Of a stretch of 64,000 bases of DNA, positions 52,294 through 63,742 are shown piece by piece. The notes under the pieces are model-generated. The model was given only the letters and a program-made list of their open reading frames with translations. It was not told the DNA's origin and did no database searches. The stretch lies in the NCBI GenBank assembly GCA_034509425.1, contig JAVTVJ010011652.1, positions 558,001 through 622,000 on the forward strand. The letters are read 5' to 3'. Numbering within the stretch: the stretch's first letter is position 1; each line of letters opens with the position of its first letter. The DNA comes from Eopsaltria australis (taxonomy: Eukaryota; Chordata; Aves; Passeriformes; Petroicidae). The translations under genes were made by a program, and so were the position numbers.

Positions 52294-54430
52294 TTCTTTT
52301 TGTTTGTATTTTTCATGAGTTTGAAGTGAATACTTGAGAGAACTGCTGTACAGATCTTACTTCTTTGGCACTTACCTTGTTGCCATACAAGAAATGGGAA
52401 AACTTCAGGCAATTTGTGCTTCGGATGTGTTTTCCTCATCAATGTGTCAAACTTGAAAAATATAAAAAAATGTAAAGATAATTTTTCAAAATGCAATTTT
52501 TTAAGATCCCATTTATGTTTTGAAGAAAGATTGTTTCATGGTTATACATAAACCTGTCACTACCCAACACAATATAAACAAGTTTGATAGGAGCTCACTG
52601 TCCCTTTGCACTTCATGACTCATGCACTGCATGTTTCAGTCACTTCCAAACCACACTGTATTACTCTGCATTCTCATAAATACTAAATATTTTAAGAACT
52701 CTTTACTGTTAATACGTTGGCAATTAGAATGCATGAAAGCACCATGGGGGAGGTAATGGAGCTTTCCAATACAAAAGAGAATTTGACACTGGCTGAGTAG
52801 AAGTGTGAACAGCAAGGTTAACCTTGCACTCAACTCCTCCCTTTCCCACTGCTGCTAAAATCTATTCCTTGCTGATGGTTAACCCACAAATGCAAAAATC
52901 ACACACCTGTCTGCCAACCACACACAGCTGCACAGATCTCACTGCTGATCCAACCATCTGCAAAATGCAGCAGCCACTTCATGAAGAAATTCAAAGTACT
53001 CCTAAAAAACAATATTTTATTTGTCAAGCGGTGCCTGTACCTCGAAAGAAGCATCCATTCTTTGGGATTCCTGATTAAAGACACTGGAATCAATTTGGAA
53101 ACCTAAATGGTCAGTCCAGCCTGCTTTAATATTCCTGAGTTTCATTAAGGGCCTGATACAAACCAGCCTGGATTTCATTCCTACACCAAAAGACAGGTTA
53201 GAGGAATCAATCTTACCAGTGTCTATCCATAATAAAACAGTGGCAATAAGGAAAGTGCAAACCTTAAAAAAATCCCCAAACCACTCAGAAATCTACATCA
53301 GATAAACTTCTGCTGTTTACACACAGTTCAATATACAGAAAATATGTGCTGGGGCTTTCTGACACTTTGAAATAGATGGAACTAATTATATGAAGAATGT
53401 AGGATAGGAATACTAAATTTAGAATTTAAAATGCTCGGTGCTGATTTAAATGGGCCCTTATCAAGGCATGCATTTTCCCAGGGAAAAAAAAGAAAGGAAG
53501 AAGCAGAGCAATACTATGCAGTTTTGAAGAAAAAAAAAAAAAAGAGGATGAAAAAATGTCCTGGGTTCTTACAACATAAATGATGGGCTGTTAAAAGATA
53601 AGAGATGGTATAGATGATGACTCCATCACTTAAACCACATCTTTCTCTTGGAAACCAGCTCTGTGTAAACTGCAAGTAGGCAAGACAATGCTTAACTAGA
53701 AAAGAATGGGATTCCATTTATTGTAAGCATCACGTTTAATTTTTTAACAACATTCCAACCCTAAAGCTTTTGGAAAACTACTCTTGAAAAATGATGAGAC
53801 ACAATAAACCTATGGTTAAATGTGCTAAATTATGATCTGTCTCATGTAGAACTAAGAAGAAACATTTCCCAAAATGTGTTTTGATTTACGACCATTAATT
53901 CCTTTCTTTATTTAAACAAATAATTCTTCCTGACGTGTTTATTTCTAATCAAAGACCATTTAAGATATTGAAAGAAATTAAACAACACTCACTTAACAGT
54001 GTGTGTTCAGGACCCTTTCATCCCCTAAATATACACACCAATTACCTTCCCTTTTGCAGTGACTCTGCTATCCCAAAGAATCCTAACGTGCTTTGCAAAT
54101 ATAATTAACAATATGGCATGTCAGCGTCCACTGTTGATATGCAGCTGCTATTTCTGAAGCTGTCAGCACTTGGCAATACTGTGTAAATGCTTAAAACTAA
54201 AGTGAAGAATTGGTTATCAGTCCAGGGGGCAAATATAATCATTGAACTTGGAATTTGATCAGGATTAAGCCCTGGGGTTTACAACCCTGCTCTTATTGCA
54301 TTCCCATGGTATCTTGATGGTTAGCATCCTTTAGCTGCACAATGGATAATGATGTTTGATTGGGTGACTGTACCAGAAGGAAGGATAATACACAATGATC
54401 AAATCTGGTTTATCTTTTGCTTTATTGTTG

Positions 54431-54446
54431 TTTTTTTTTTTTTTTT
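54431..54446. repeat. Poly-T (16) tract
   Basis: A homopolymer T run. No retroposed body is recognised on either side. Confidence 0.9.
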
Positions 54447-56544
54447 AATAAGAGAGTTTAAGCATTATACCAAAATACCTACTGGTATAATTAAAAGGTA
54501 AGCAGTTCTGGGGTAAGGATAGGTAGGCTGGTTGCAACTGTAGCATCTGGAAGCTGCTCACTCCAGGTCCTTTCTGGATGTGCTCCCTTTGAAGGGATTA
54601 TCAGCAGCCAGCTCCAGGCAGTCCCCTGGGTATCTGCTGGCACGTTGCTGACACACTGCCCACAGTAAAATGAGTTGATTATTGCAACTACAGAGACCTG
54701 ACACTTTGGAAGAATCTCAAATGGTCACTCAGGCTGTCCACATGGCCTGACACACTGGTAGCCAACAAGGACTACCACAGGATACACAAAAACACAGCAC
54801 AAGGCACTGCAGCTGGAATACCCGATGACTGTGTGGTGCACAAATTGTGTTCTATGAAACAAAAAATGGTGTTTACTTTCCCTGGTTATAAAAGAGGATA
54901 CGAGAATTCCTCGGTTGTTCCAAAAATGTAAAACAGGATCAGCAGTAAAAGATGTTGAAGCAGCAGCGTTTCCCTGAGAAGCAGCCAACTTAGAAGTGGA
55001 ATATGGATTAGTGTCATCAGGAGCAGCAGCAAGAGCTGCACAGGCAGTCTGATGGGGCACTTTCTTCGCACATCATTCTGAGGCTCTACAGCTGAGCCAC
55101 TCAGAAAATCACTGCTGAAAAAATTTTGTCCAGAACTATCAAGCAGATTTGCACCTTCTCTATGCTCTGAATTTTACAGGTTACTGAATAAAGATGAATG
55201 AATATCTTATGTAGCAGGTGGAATTTTGATCTCCCGGAAAGGAAGAAATAGCTCCACCACCATAAACAGCAATGGCACGGACTAGAGTTTGATGTGCCAT
55301 ACAGGGTCTTTACAGAAGTCTGTAATCTCTTGGATGAAAAAAATAAAAGCTCTTTTTAAACAATTCAGTCAAACTCTTCTTTATTTATTTTTTTTATTTG
55401 CAAAAAATGTAGGTGGGAAGTCTCTAAGGTGATATAACAAGGAAACACTCAGTGAATTTCCTTCTTTAATAAGTCATTTTGAGATTATTTAAATATTTTT
55501 ATTAAATATAAATATAAAATATGATAGAAATCAGCCTTCCACACTGATTTAGTGGTAGCATTAATTTCAGTCTCTAACTGGCTGCAGTCAACAAGCCTTC
55601 AGAGAACTGTGAATCTACTTCTCTTAGTTGAAACTGGCCATCAAGTTCAAAAACTGTAAAGCATTGATTACTGAATGAATGATGTTTGACTGGAAGACCA
55701 AACAATATTTATATTGAGAGCTTTTGAAGTGGCAAAATATATTTAAGCTCCAAAAACTCAACAAAGTGGAGTTTTTTTTCAATTTAAAACCATTTGGACT
55801 TACCATAGGGCAAATTTAGATCACCTGACAAAGTTTCGTTTAAAAAACGTATTCTACAAACCTGGGTTTACTTTCTAAGATGTCTCAAGGCAGGCACCTA
55901 AAATTGCAAGTACCAGAATACTTTAGAAAATATAAGCTTCTATTTCCAAAGCACAGAAAGTTATTATTCTTACTGACTTCCAGACATGAAAAAGCCTTAT
56001 TTATTCACCACACGTACTCAGAACCACATGACTACTTTCTTTGTCCTTGTCTGGATTGAGTTGGATTTTCATGGTGCCCTTATTCTGGTCATTTAAGTTT
56101 GCTCCTATATATCTTTTTGTGTTCTTATTCACATTCTAAAGAAGTTGAAGAATTCAAAGCAGTAAGTTTTCCAATGTGAAGATCTATAGTATTTACCACT
56201 ACAAAATTTGCTTTAAAAGACCTTCATGCTTGGTAATTCTTTGTTTTGCAAAGACTCGTTGTCTTTACATTGAAAAGTTTCTCATGTTCTTCTGTTTAAG
56301 GTGAAATAGCTCTGGCCATGAAGAACCCAGATCTGTAAGGTGGAAAGGTAATGACAGAGTATGAAATTCCTCCCTGTTCACAGACTGTCTATTCCATGGT
56401 GCAACATAATCCCATGGCTTTTACTCCCTGGCACATCCTGGGAGCAGGTGAAAAATGTGACAATTCCTAATTTTAACACTAAAGAACAACTGTACCCAGA
56501 GAGTTCTTTTACCCCTACGTGTTATTCCTCTGTGCCATCAGGAA

Positions 56545-56640
56545 ACAAGGCAAACTTCTGAACCTCATCTTACAGATGGGAACGAACATTGAGGGAGCAG
56601 GACCAAGTGACCCAGCAAATCTGTGGGTGAGATCAATTTC
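56545..56640 (+). repeat. MIR/LFSINE-like remnant
   Basis: The order cctcatcttacagatgggaa, cattgagg, aagtgacccagcaaatctgt, gggtgagatc follows the MIR-family core 'ttttacagatgagg...gaggc...aagtgacttgcc...agcaagt...ggcag' with gaps. It is an ancient SINE fragment in + orientation and the exact subfamily cannot be told by eye. Confidence 0.5.
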
Positions 56641-57559
56641 ACAAGCAGGAGCTCATAATTTCCAAATCAGGCCAGTGACCTCCATTTGTGATCATAGGCC
56701 CCTTGAAAATAGTCAAATGGACCACACAGTCATAAAAACTATGCATTTAAATTAGCCAGTTTGTAATCATAATTACAAGTTTAATCTGAATTCTGTGTGT
56801 GTAATAAAATTTAGAACTACCTCAAATATGTTTCCCATAGCAGATTGCAATTTTTAGTTTCTTGGCACTGCGTAGATGTCAGGAAAGGGTTACTGTGATA
56901 CCTATGTCTTTTAATATGCCCTAAAGATAAGTGAATCAAGATGAAAATATCCAAGAACCATAGGCAACCTCATAATCCATACTCTCTGTGCTGTTCATTT
57001 CCTAAGGAGTGTTCTGTATGAGGAAAATTATCTATATTATATGTATACTATAGCAGAACAGATCTATTTTCCATCTGCTACATTTTCCACCCTTCAAACT
57101 CTACTCCCTCTGTTGGTACAATCAAAAGATGGCCACTTTTTCCTCAAAGAGAAAAATACAGTAAATATCTAAATTTATACTACTTATTCCATATTTTTCA
57201 GCAAAATACACAAAAAAATCAACATCATTACTATAGATTCTCAGAAATGAGTTAGGCCTTAACAGTTAGCTACCTCATTTTATTCTAAAATTCAACAAAC
57301 TCTGAGAAAATCTCTTTTTATATACAATCTTTGGGATATGTCATTTGCCATTTATATTTGATGGCCTTAAGGGAAAAAAAGTTACAAAAAGGTATTAATG
57401 CAAGTAGATAATAAAGCAGCATTCTATAAATCTATAGCAGCTTACAGTAATCATTAAAGCATGCAAAACTCTTTCATCTATTCAAAAATATGCAGTGCAC
57501 AGAATGCCTGCTAAGGTGCATGACAAGTCAGAGTTAAATATATATTAATAAATGAATTA

Positions 57560-57990
57560 GCTTCATAAATAATAGCCATAATGACATTTTAGGAGACAAT
57601 AAGTCTGAGGATTGTCAGAAAATGGTTGATGTATGAGCTTCACGTCTCAGTGATTCTTCAAAATGAATAGGCTTTGCGAGATAGTTCAGACCCACGACCA
57701 GCCTATTTCCTTGAATAATTTACTTGTTGTCAATTTGTACAGCCACATTACACATGCAAATTGTGCTGCCTGTGCAAACACCACTTGGAGATGATAAAAA
57801 CAAATTTACGAAGGCTATAGAGGAAGGATTTATTTCACTTTCTCGCCCAGGTCAAGCAATACATGTATCTGACGATTGTGTGTACCCAATTTTGTTGTAA
57901 TTATATCAGCAAATTATTCTTTATAATCTTATTATTTTTAGCAGTCTCCTTGTGCTTGGGATAATTAGCTTTCTTCACTCAGTGTAAAAA
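57560..57990. promoter_or_regulatory. Candidate conserved noncoding element with octamer site
   Basis: An AT-rich segment without simple repeats keeps six CpGs in about 250 bases (cacgtc, ttgcgag, cacgac, tacgaag, ctcgcc, gacgat). It contains a perfect POU octamer atgcaaat at 57754-57761 among taat/atta cores. This profile, CpG retention without high GC, is typical of deeply conserved vertebrate noncoding elements. It lies about 6 kb upstream of the CpG-island promoter, but its target gene cannot be inferred. Confidence 0.4.
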
Positions 57991-58284
57991 CAATTCAACT
58001 TGCCAGCTAGGCAGGGCACAGCTCCATTATCTGTTTTGGGTTTAAATTTATTCCCTATATTCTTGGACACTTTGTGTAAATTAAAAATTTCATAGTCCCT
58101 AATACTGTACACGCTGTTCATTCAGTGATGAATTAAGGTCCCTAAACCTCTACGTTTGCTATTAGATATCTCACCCACTTTATATGTTAATCTGTGCTAA
58201 TGAATTCCACAACCCCTAGCCACAGCGAGATGACTAAAATTATTACCACTTACAGAGATATGGCTTTTTCATTTAAAGTTCAAT

Positions 58285-58545
58285 TCAAATTGCTCCCATA
58301 AACAGTCTGCCACACAAAGATACCTCCTTTAAAGAAGAGTTACTTACCTGTAAGTAGAGTTCTCTGAAGGTAGCACTATCTGTGGATACACATTCCTCAG
58401 CCACGTGACCCCTGGTTTGTGGCAGGGGGGAGTGGATCCATCCCTTGATAGTTAAGACTTTTTCCTCAAGGCACTTCATTACCACTGCAGCCCCTGTGCC
58501 TCGAGGGTTGTTTCTATCACAGCCTGTCAACACAACCACCCCTCA
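58285..58545 (-). repeat. Ancient sauropsid-type interspersed repeat carrying a splice palindrome
   Basis: On the minus strand the order cacagatag, agagaactct, acttacaggtaagtaactct resembles a dispersed repeat I remember from turtle and crocodilian sequence (a segment ending in 'ttacaggtaagtaac'). I cannot give its family name. The centre, acttacctgtaagt at 58342-58355, is a perfect 6-base inverted repeat around ct. On the minus strand it reads ttacag/gtaagt, an acceptor-like AG directly followed by a consensus donor. An 84-codon minus-strand frame covers the segment but has no recognised domain. Confidence 0.4.
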
Positions 58546-58945
58546 CTTTTGGAAGGCCCTGGACCAGGCTGAAGAGCAGAGAGGCTCCTCGGAGTGGTGG
58601 CCATTGTGTTGAGGGAACATCTACACAGCAGCTCTGTACTGAGCAAGTCTCAGGTGTGTGTCTTCTTCCCTGTCAGGATTGCTACCTATGAGCCTTCACG
58701 GCAAGAACAGTTAATCCAGTGAATCAAAAACACAGAAGGCAACGAAAAACTGGCACAGAATTACACATGTAGCACAAGAACCACCCAGGTGTCAGCTTGC
58801 CCGTGGTGCAGCTTCTTGCACTTCACACAAAGCCTGGCCAGACATCCAAAATTGTACTGCTCTCAAAAGGAAAACAATTTAAATATTTCAGTTTTCTCAA
58901 TAAAGGAGCACAGCAATACCCTCTGCTGAGCGATTGTGCTTCAAA

Positions 58946-58959
58946 CCAGTAGAGGGCAT
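58946..58959 (+). promoter_or_regulatory. CTCF-like site
   Basis: The string ccagtagagggcat agrees with the CTCF core CCASYAGRKGGCRS at 13 of 14 positions (only the last base differs). It lies between the gene-poor stretch and the CpG-island promoter about 4.8 kb downstream, a plausible boundary position. A single motif match is weak evidence of binding. Confidence 0.4.
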
Positions 58960-59184
58960 TGGCATACACGGAGACTAAATAGGTTCGTTACAGGAGCTTG
59001 AAAAATCAGCTGTTATTTATAAAAATGAAACAATAGCACACTTCAAATACAGCACAAAGTATCAAAACCAGCCCTTCAAAGTTAAATCAACACAAAAATA
59101 AAACGATTGAGATTCTTATAAGACTTTCCAATTATATAGACCTTTATTGCTGTACAAACACTAAACTAATTAATTTTATCTAAT

Positions 59185-59330
59185 ATCCTTGAAAAGTAGT
59201 TAAAATAGTGTTGTTTGTTTCACAAACTAAACCAAGGAGAGGTTAAGTACCTTGCCCTAGCTCCATATCTGAGGGCCAGATGAGCTGTGAGACTTACTAT
59301 TGTACTTCTAAACAACACCCATTAATATAC
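59185..59330 (+). repeat. MIR-like SINE remnant
   Basis: The strings ttcacaaactaaaccaagga and gaggttaagtaccttgccct match, in order, the MIR core 'tttacagatgaggaaactgaggcacagagaggttaagtgacttgccc'. They are followed by agctccatatctgagggcca in the position of the 'agctagtaagtggcagagcc' part. This is the clearest of the MIR-like copies here. Confidence 0.65.
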
Positions 59331-62300
59331 AAAGCAAAACTCTCTGAGAGGTTAAGAAAACTACTTTGTGACTCTTTTTGTGTAAAAGCAGTCAGGTGCT
59401 ACTCCATTCGGTGATATGGCAGAAGGGTGTTTCTCCTCTGTTCCAGAGAAATGCATCCAAGGTCCCAATCCAGCATAAAGATTTTGTGTTCATTACAACA
59501 AAATTGGGATTGGTATATTTGGATCAATTCAATTTGTCCAATGCTAGGTGAAGGCCTCACATTGGAGAGAATTTCATGACTTTAGTTTCCATAAAACATA
59601 CACTGCACTCAAAACAACAAATGCAGCATTAGATGGGTCAGGTCAGAAAGCACAACAATCCCCAGGCCCCAAGGGAATCCCAAGGGGATGAATAAATGCT
59701 GTGGCACCACGAGAAGTGAACTTCACACTCTCACTGCCTACCCTTGCCGGGATCCAGTCGAGTCAGGTTAAGGTTGGGATGGGTACATCTACAACAGCTC
59801 ACTTCTGCTTTTGCCTTCTGCAAAAATCTTATTGTAGAGAACACAGATCATCAGCACCTTGAAGCGTTTACACTTTTTTTGTCAGTCAAGATTAATTTGT
59901 TCAATTGTTATTTGTTATCATTGGCTTTACCCTCTGAAATCCAGTGCAGCCCTGGCCAGTGTGTGTTCATGCCCTGAACAGTCTAAATTGACTCAAGACC
60001 TCCAGAGTTTATGCTCAAAACAGACAAGGGTGATGAAAACTGTTCCACCTGTGAGGCACAAAAGTTGAAAATACCTTGTTCATTCCTCACAGGGAGCCTG
60101 TGGCAAGAATGGGAACTGAGTACAGATCTTCCAGGCTTCAAAGTGGAATTTTGAACTGGTCTTACTTCCTCCCTGAATACTCACTGTGTGACAGTGCTTT
60201 AGAGATGCCTTTTTTTACAGAGTAGACAAAGTAACTTGTTCATGGGCTGCTGATGCTTAAAACCACAGACATTTCTTTCCGATTCTATGGTCAGAATTTT
60301 CATCAAAATGCAAACCTCAGAGGAGCAAGGACATTTTAAATGGTGCCAAGAAAATATTCTCACTGAAACCTCAGTGCTTGATGCTACATTGTTCAGTTAT
60401 GTACTTCTCTAAAATAAGAAGATTTAGAAACATCTGGGCAGACTTGCTTAGATCTTATATAGCAGAGTATGTGGAAAAAAGTCATCTGTAAACCCTTTAA
60501 CTGACTTTAAATGTTCATTTGACTATAATTATTTCAAAGGATTGATAAAAAGTATCTTTTAAGTTAGCAACAAATTAAAAGTTTAGGAAAGAAAACTCAG
60601 AGGCTATTTTATTGTCTTTACATCTCTCTTTAAAATCATATTAATTTTCCTTTCCAACACTATTTTATTGTATTACAATATAACCATGCTAGAAAAATTT
60701 CTCATTATGTTAGCAAAAATGAATACAAGGTAGATAGTATACTAACACAATGACTTTAATCTGCTAATACAATAAGGCCTTCCTATTATGTTTAAACAAG
60801 AATCCAGTTCTTGATCATTTTGACACAGTTTGAAAACCCCCAACTCAAAAGGATAAAATGCAGCATATTTTTATGCTTAAGAAAAAGTTTCTTATGTCTT
60901 CATTTACTGCTAAAAAAACAGATAATAATGCAAAATTTATGTTGGAGTAGATTTCATTTCTGCACTAGGAAACTGTGTGTATACAATTGTGTATACACAG
61001 CCCTCAGCTTTTCTGGGAGCTGACAACTCTGACCACTTCCGTGACTGGTACTCGTTAAGAGAGTTTCAAAAAGAACCCAAAACACCTCTGACAAAGTACA
61101 CTACCTGGGGCTCACAGGAATATCTGTAAATATCCAACAGCAGGTAAAGGAAGAGTTAAAGAGAGATAAAGAGGGAATTACCTAGAACCTGATAAATCAT
61201 AGAGATCCTGGAAGATCCAAATTAAACTTGATGTTACATCTAATTGCAGTAGTCCTTCCTTCTAAAGTTCAAGTCGTTTTTAATAACAGCATCAGAAATA
61301 TGTAAGCTGTAATTACTGTGTTGTGCAAGCTTGATGGTCCACAGGAATCTCAAAGGCATGACTCGTTTCATTCATGAGAATCATTGTTTGGCAGGTTTCC
61401 AGGACAGGAATTCAAGTGAGAAAGGAAGTTAGATCAGTTGACCAAAAGGAAATAAATCAGATTATTTGAATAGTTGCTCAATGGGGAACAGAAAATTGCC
61501 ACCAGATAAATTGGACATTGAATCAAGTGTTGGCCACAATAGCAGCCCTCACAAATTTGACGTAGGGACATCAGGGTTGGTCACAAGGTTGTGCTGCCTT
61601 CTATTTTCTTCTGCAGATAAAAACACTCTACACATTATTTCAACACAAAAACCCAGCAGTAAGTTGCAAATTCTGATAAGCAGCCAACAATCTGTTTTGT
61701 AGTTTCATCAAGCACTGACTTTGTGAACACAAATACTTCTGGGCTGATGAAAGTCCAGCAGGAGCTCTTGCCACCATTTTTCCTATGGAAGAACCTGTGA
61801 GAAGTCAGAATTTTTTTGTGGGAGGATTGGAGATTACTCTGAAAATGTGGCTTTCAAAATGACAAATACATTTAATTTGTAATTATAAAATGCAATTAAT
61901 GTGGATATTTGAGTACTTCATTTGTGTGCACCACCAGTGCCATTCTTGCTACAAACTGGTTGTGGATACCAAACAAGGAGCACAATGTTTGGATACAAAT
62001 TGTGTCATGAAATTAAATTTGCCTTCTGAAAATGTATCCCTACCAAAGATATAAATTTACAGGCCATAAAGATGTCACACACCTTTCAGTTTTTTTGAGT
62101 GTGTTCAAATTTGGTCACATTAAGAAAATATCACGCAGCCTAATGGTCTAACAACTCGCTAGAATAAATGGCAATGAATATCCAGTATCAATACAGTTAT
62201 TAATTACCAGTTATCTGTGTACCAAATACAACCAATTATTCAATGTAAATAAAATAGCTCTCTTAAAAATTGATTTCCCAGATGAGAGGAAAATCTAGTT

Positions 62301-63134
62301 AGCAAGCTGAGTGTGAAATTTACATGTAGTTCATGAAAAAGTGATTACTTATGGAATTAATTGATTTTAGAAATGAATCTGAGGACGTAAAATTATGGCA
62401 TAAAAAGGAAAGCAATCTGGAGATCTGATTTATGTCCATGAGAAAGGTATTTAGTTTTTCCTTCCATGCACAGCCAATCCCAGAAGCTGGGGTCAACCAA
62501 GAAATCCCTACTCAAAGCCATATTCCCTATCATCCATTTTTTAACACTTGCCCTTTTCTTATTCTCCTCATGTTTGTCCACAACTGGAGTGTGTTGTTGT
62601 TTGGGGTCAGCAGTTCCTTTCTCAAAAGTTTCAGTATCATATTGAGATACAGTTTTCAACCTGTTAAAAGTACATCTTCTCACAAATTACTTCAAAGACG
62701 TGTCTTTCAGACACATTTCAGTGATGCCAGCCTTATCCCTTCATCTTTTCCTTGTGCCTCCCTTCCTGTTGCTCTTTGTACGCAGGACGTTCTTGCTGAA
62801 TCATATTCAGGCTGCTCTTAAATATTTGTGTCGTCTGCCTCACCTATGAAAGCTGAAAGGACGAGGTGTGACAGAATCTTCCCGATAAACAAATCCTGTG
62901 CTCTGCACAGACTTTGCATTTTTGAAGTTTTCTCTTTACCACATTAATCCAAGGCACCACTGGGAACTTTGGAAGGACTTTGCAATTCTTCAAGAGTATG
63001 ACCCCCGTCATTCTGTCCCAGCATAAACATTTTGGCGTGGCTTAACTACGAGGCTTAGCCTTGGAAGAGATGCCATATTCCCCTATGGCAGCAAGGATTG
63101 CTGTACAATTTGATGCTGGTCTTTCTTCTGAAAG
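59331..63134. other. Gene-free stretch upstream of the promoter
   Basis: No gene is recognised. Open frames are 69-129 codons without motif. A small direct and inverted repeat of gtatac units lies at about 60975-61000. The last 300 bases before the CR1 copy regain a few CpGs (62830-63060) and may belong to the distal promoter. Confidence 0.5.
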
Positions 63135-63536
63135 AAGCTGGAGTCTGATGAGGAGCAGCTGAGGGAGCTCGGGGTGTTTAGTCTGGAGAAAAGGAGGTTC
63201 AGGGGAGATTTTATTACTCTATACAACTCTCTGACAGGAGGCTGGAGCCAGACCAGTGCTGGGCTCTGCTTGCAGGGAATAAGACATGATAAGAGGAACT
63301 GGCCTTGTGCAGCATCCATTGAGATTTAGGTGGGGCATTAGGAGTAATTTCTTCACTGAAAGGGTGCTTAAACATTGGAATGGGCTGTCCATGGAGGTGG
63401 TGGAGTCACCCTGGAGGCGCTGAAGGAAAGACTGCATGTAGCACCCGGTGTCATGATCTGGTGGACTCAGTGACGTTGGGTCATAGATCGGGCTCGGTGA
63501 TCTCGGAGGCCTTTTCCAATCTAAACGATTCGGAGG
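63135..63536 (+). mobile_element. CR1 LINE 3' end abutting the CpG island
   Basis: The CR1 3' region is long and well ordered: gaggagcagctgagggagct, ggtgtttagtctggagaaaa, ggaggttcaggggagatttt, then taatttcttcactgaaaggg, ttaaacattggaatgggctg, ggaggtggtggagtcaccct and the tail ccttttccaatctaaacgat. The frame is broken, it is in + orientation, and the 5' end is truncated inside the reverse-transcriptase ORF. The terminal octamer repeat is degraded to gattcgg. The last 130 bases keep many CpGs (gaggcgc, cccgg, gacgtt, atcggg, ctcgg, acgattcgg), unlike other copies in the window, presumably because they lie in the unmethylated shore of the island. Confidence 0.92.
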
Positions 63537-63742
63537 CTCTGACAGCTCCCCGCCAGCACACGCCGTCCCTCAGCCCCGCTCCGCTCCCCTCGCGGCGCCG
63601 CCGGCCATGCCGGCCATGCCGGTCATGCCCTCCCCGCCCCGCCCCGGGGCCGCCCCGCCCGCTGCCATGGCGACCGGCGCGCCCGCTGATTGGCTGCGCC
63701 GCCCCGCCCAATCCGCGCGCGGGGTGTTCCGGCGGTGCCAAG

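Larger units (their letters stand above)
51406..56539. other. Gene-free stretch
   Basis: No gene is recognised. It holds a 25-base tandem duplication, a 15-base A run at 53529-53543 and a 16-base T run at 54431-54446. Open frames (longest 111 codons on the minus strand near 54.7-55.1 kb) have no motif. Confidence 0.5.
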
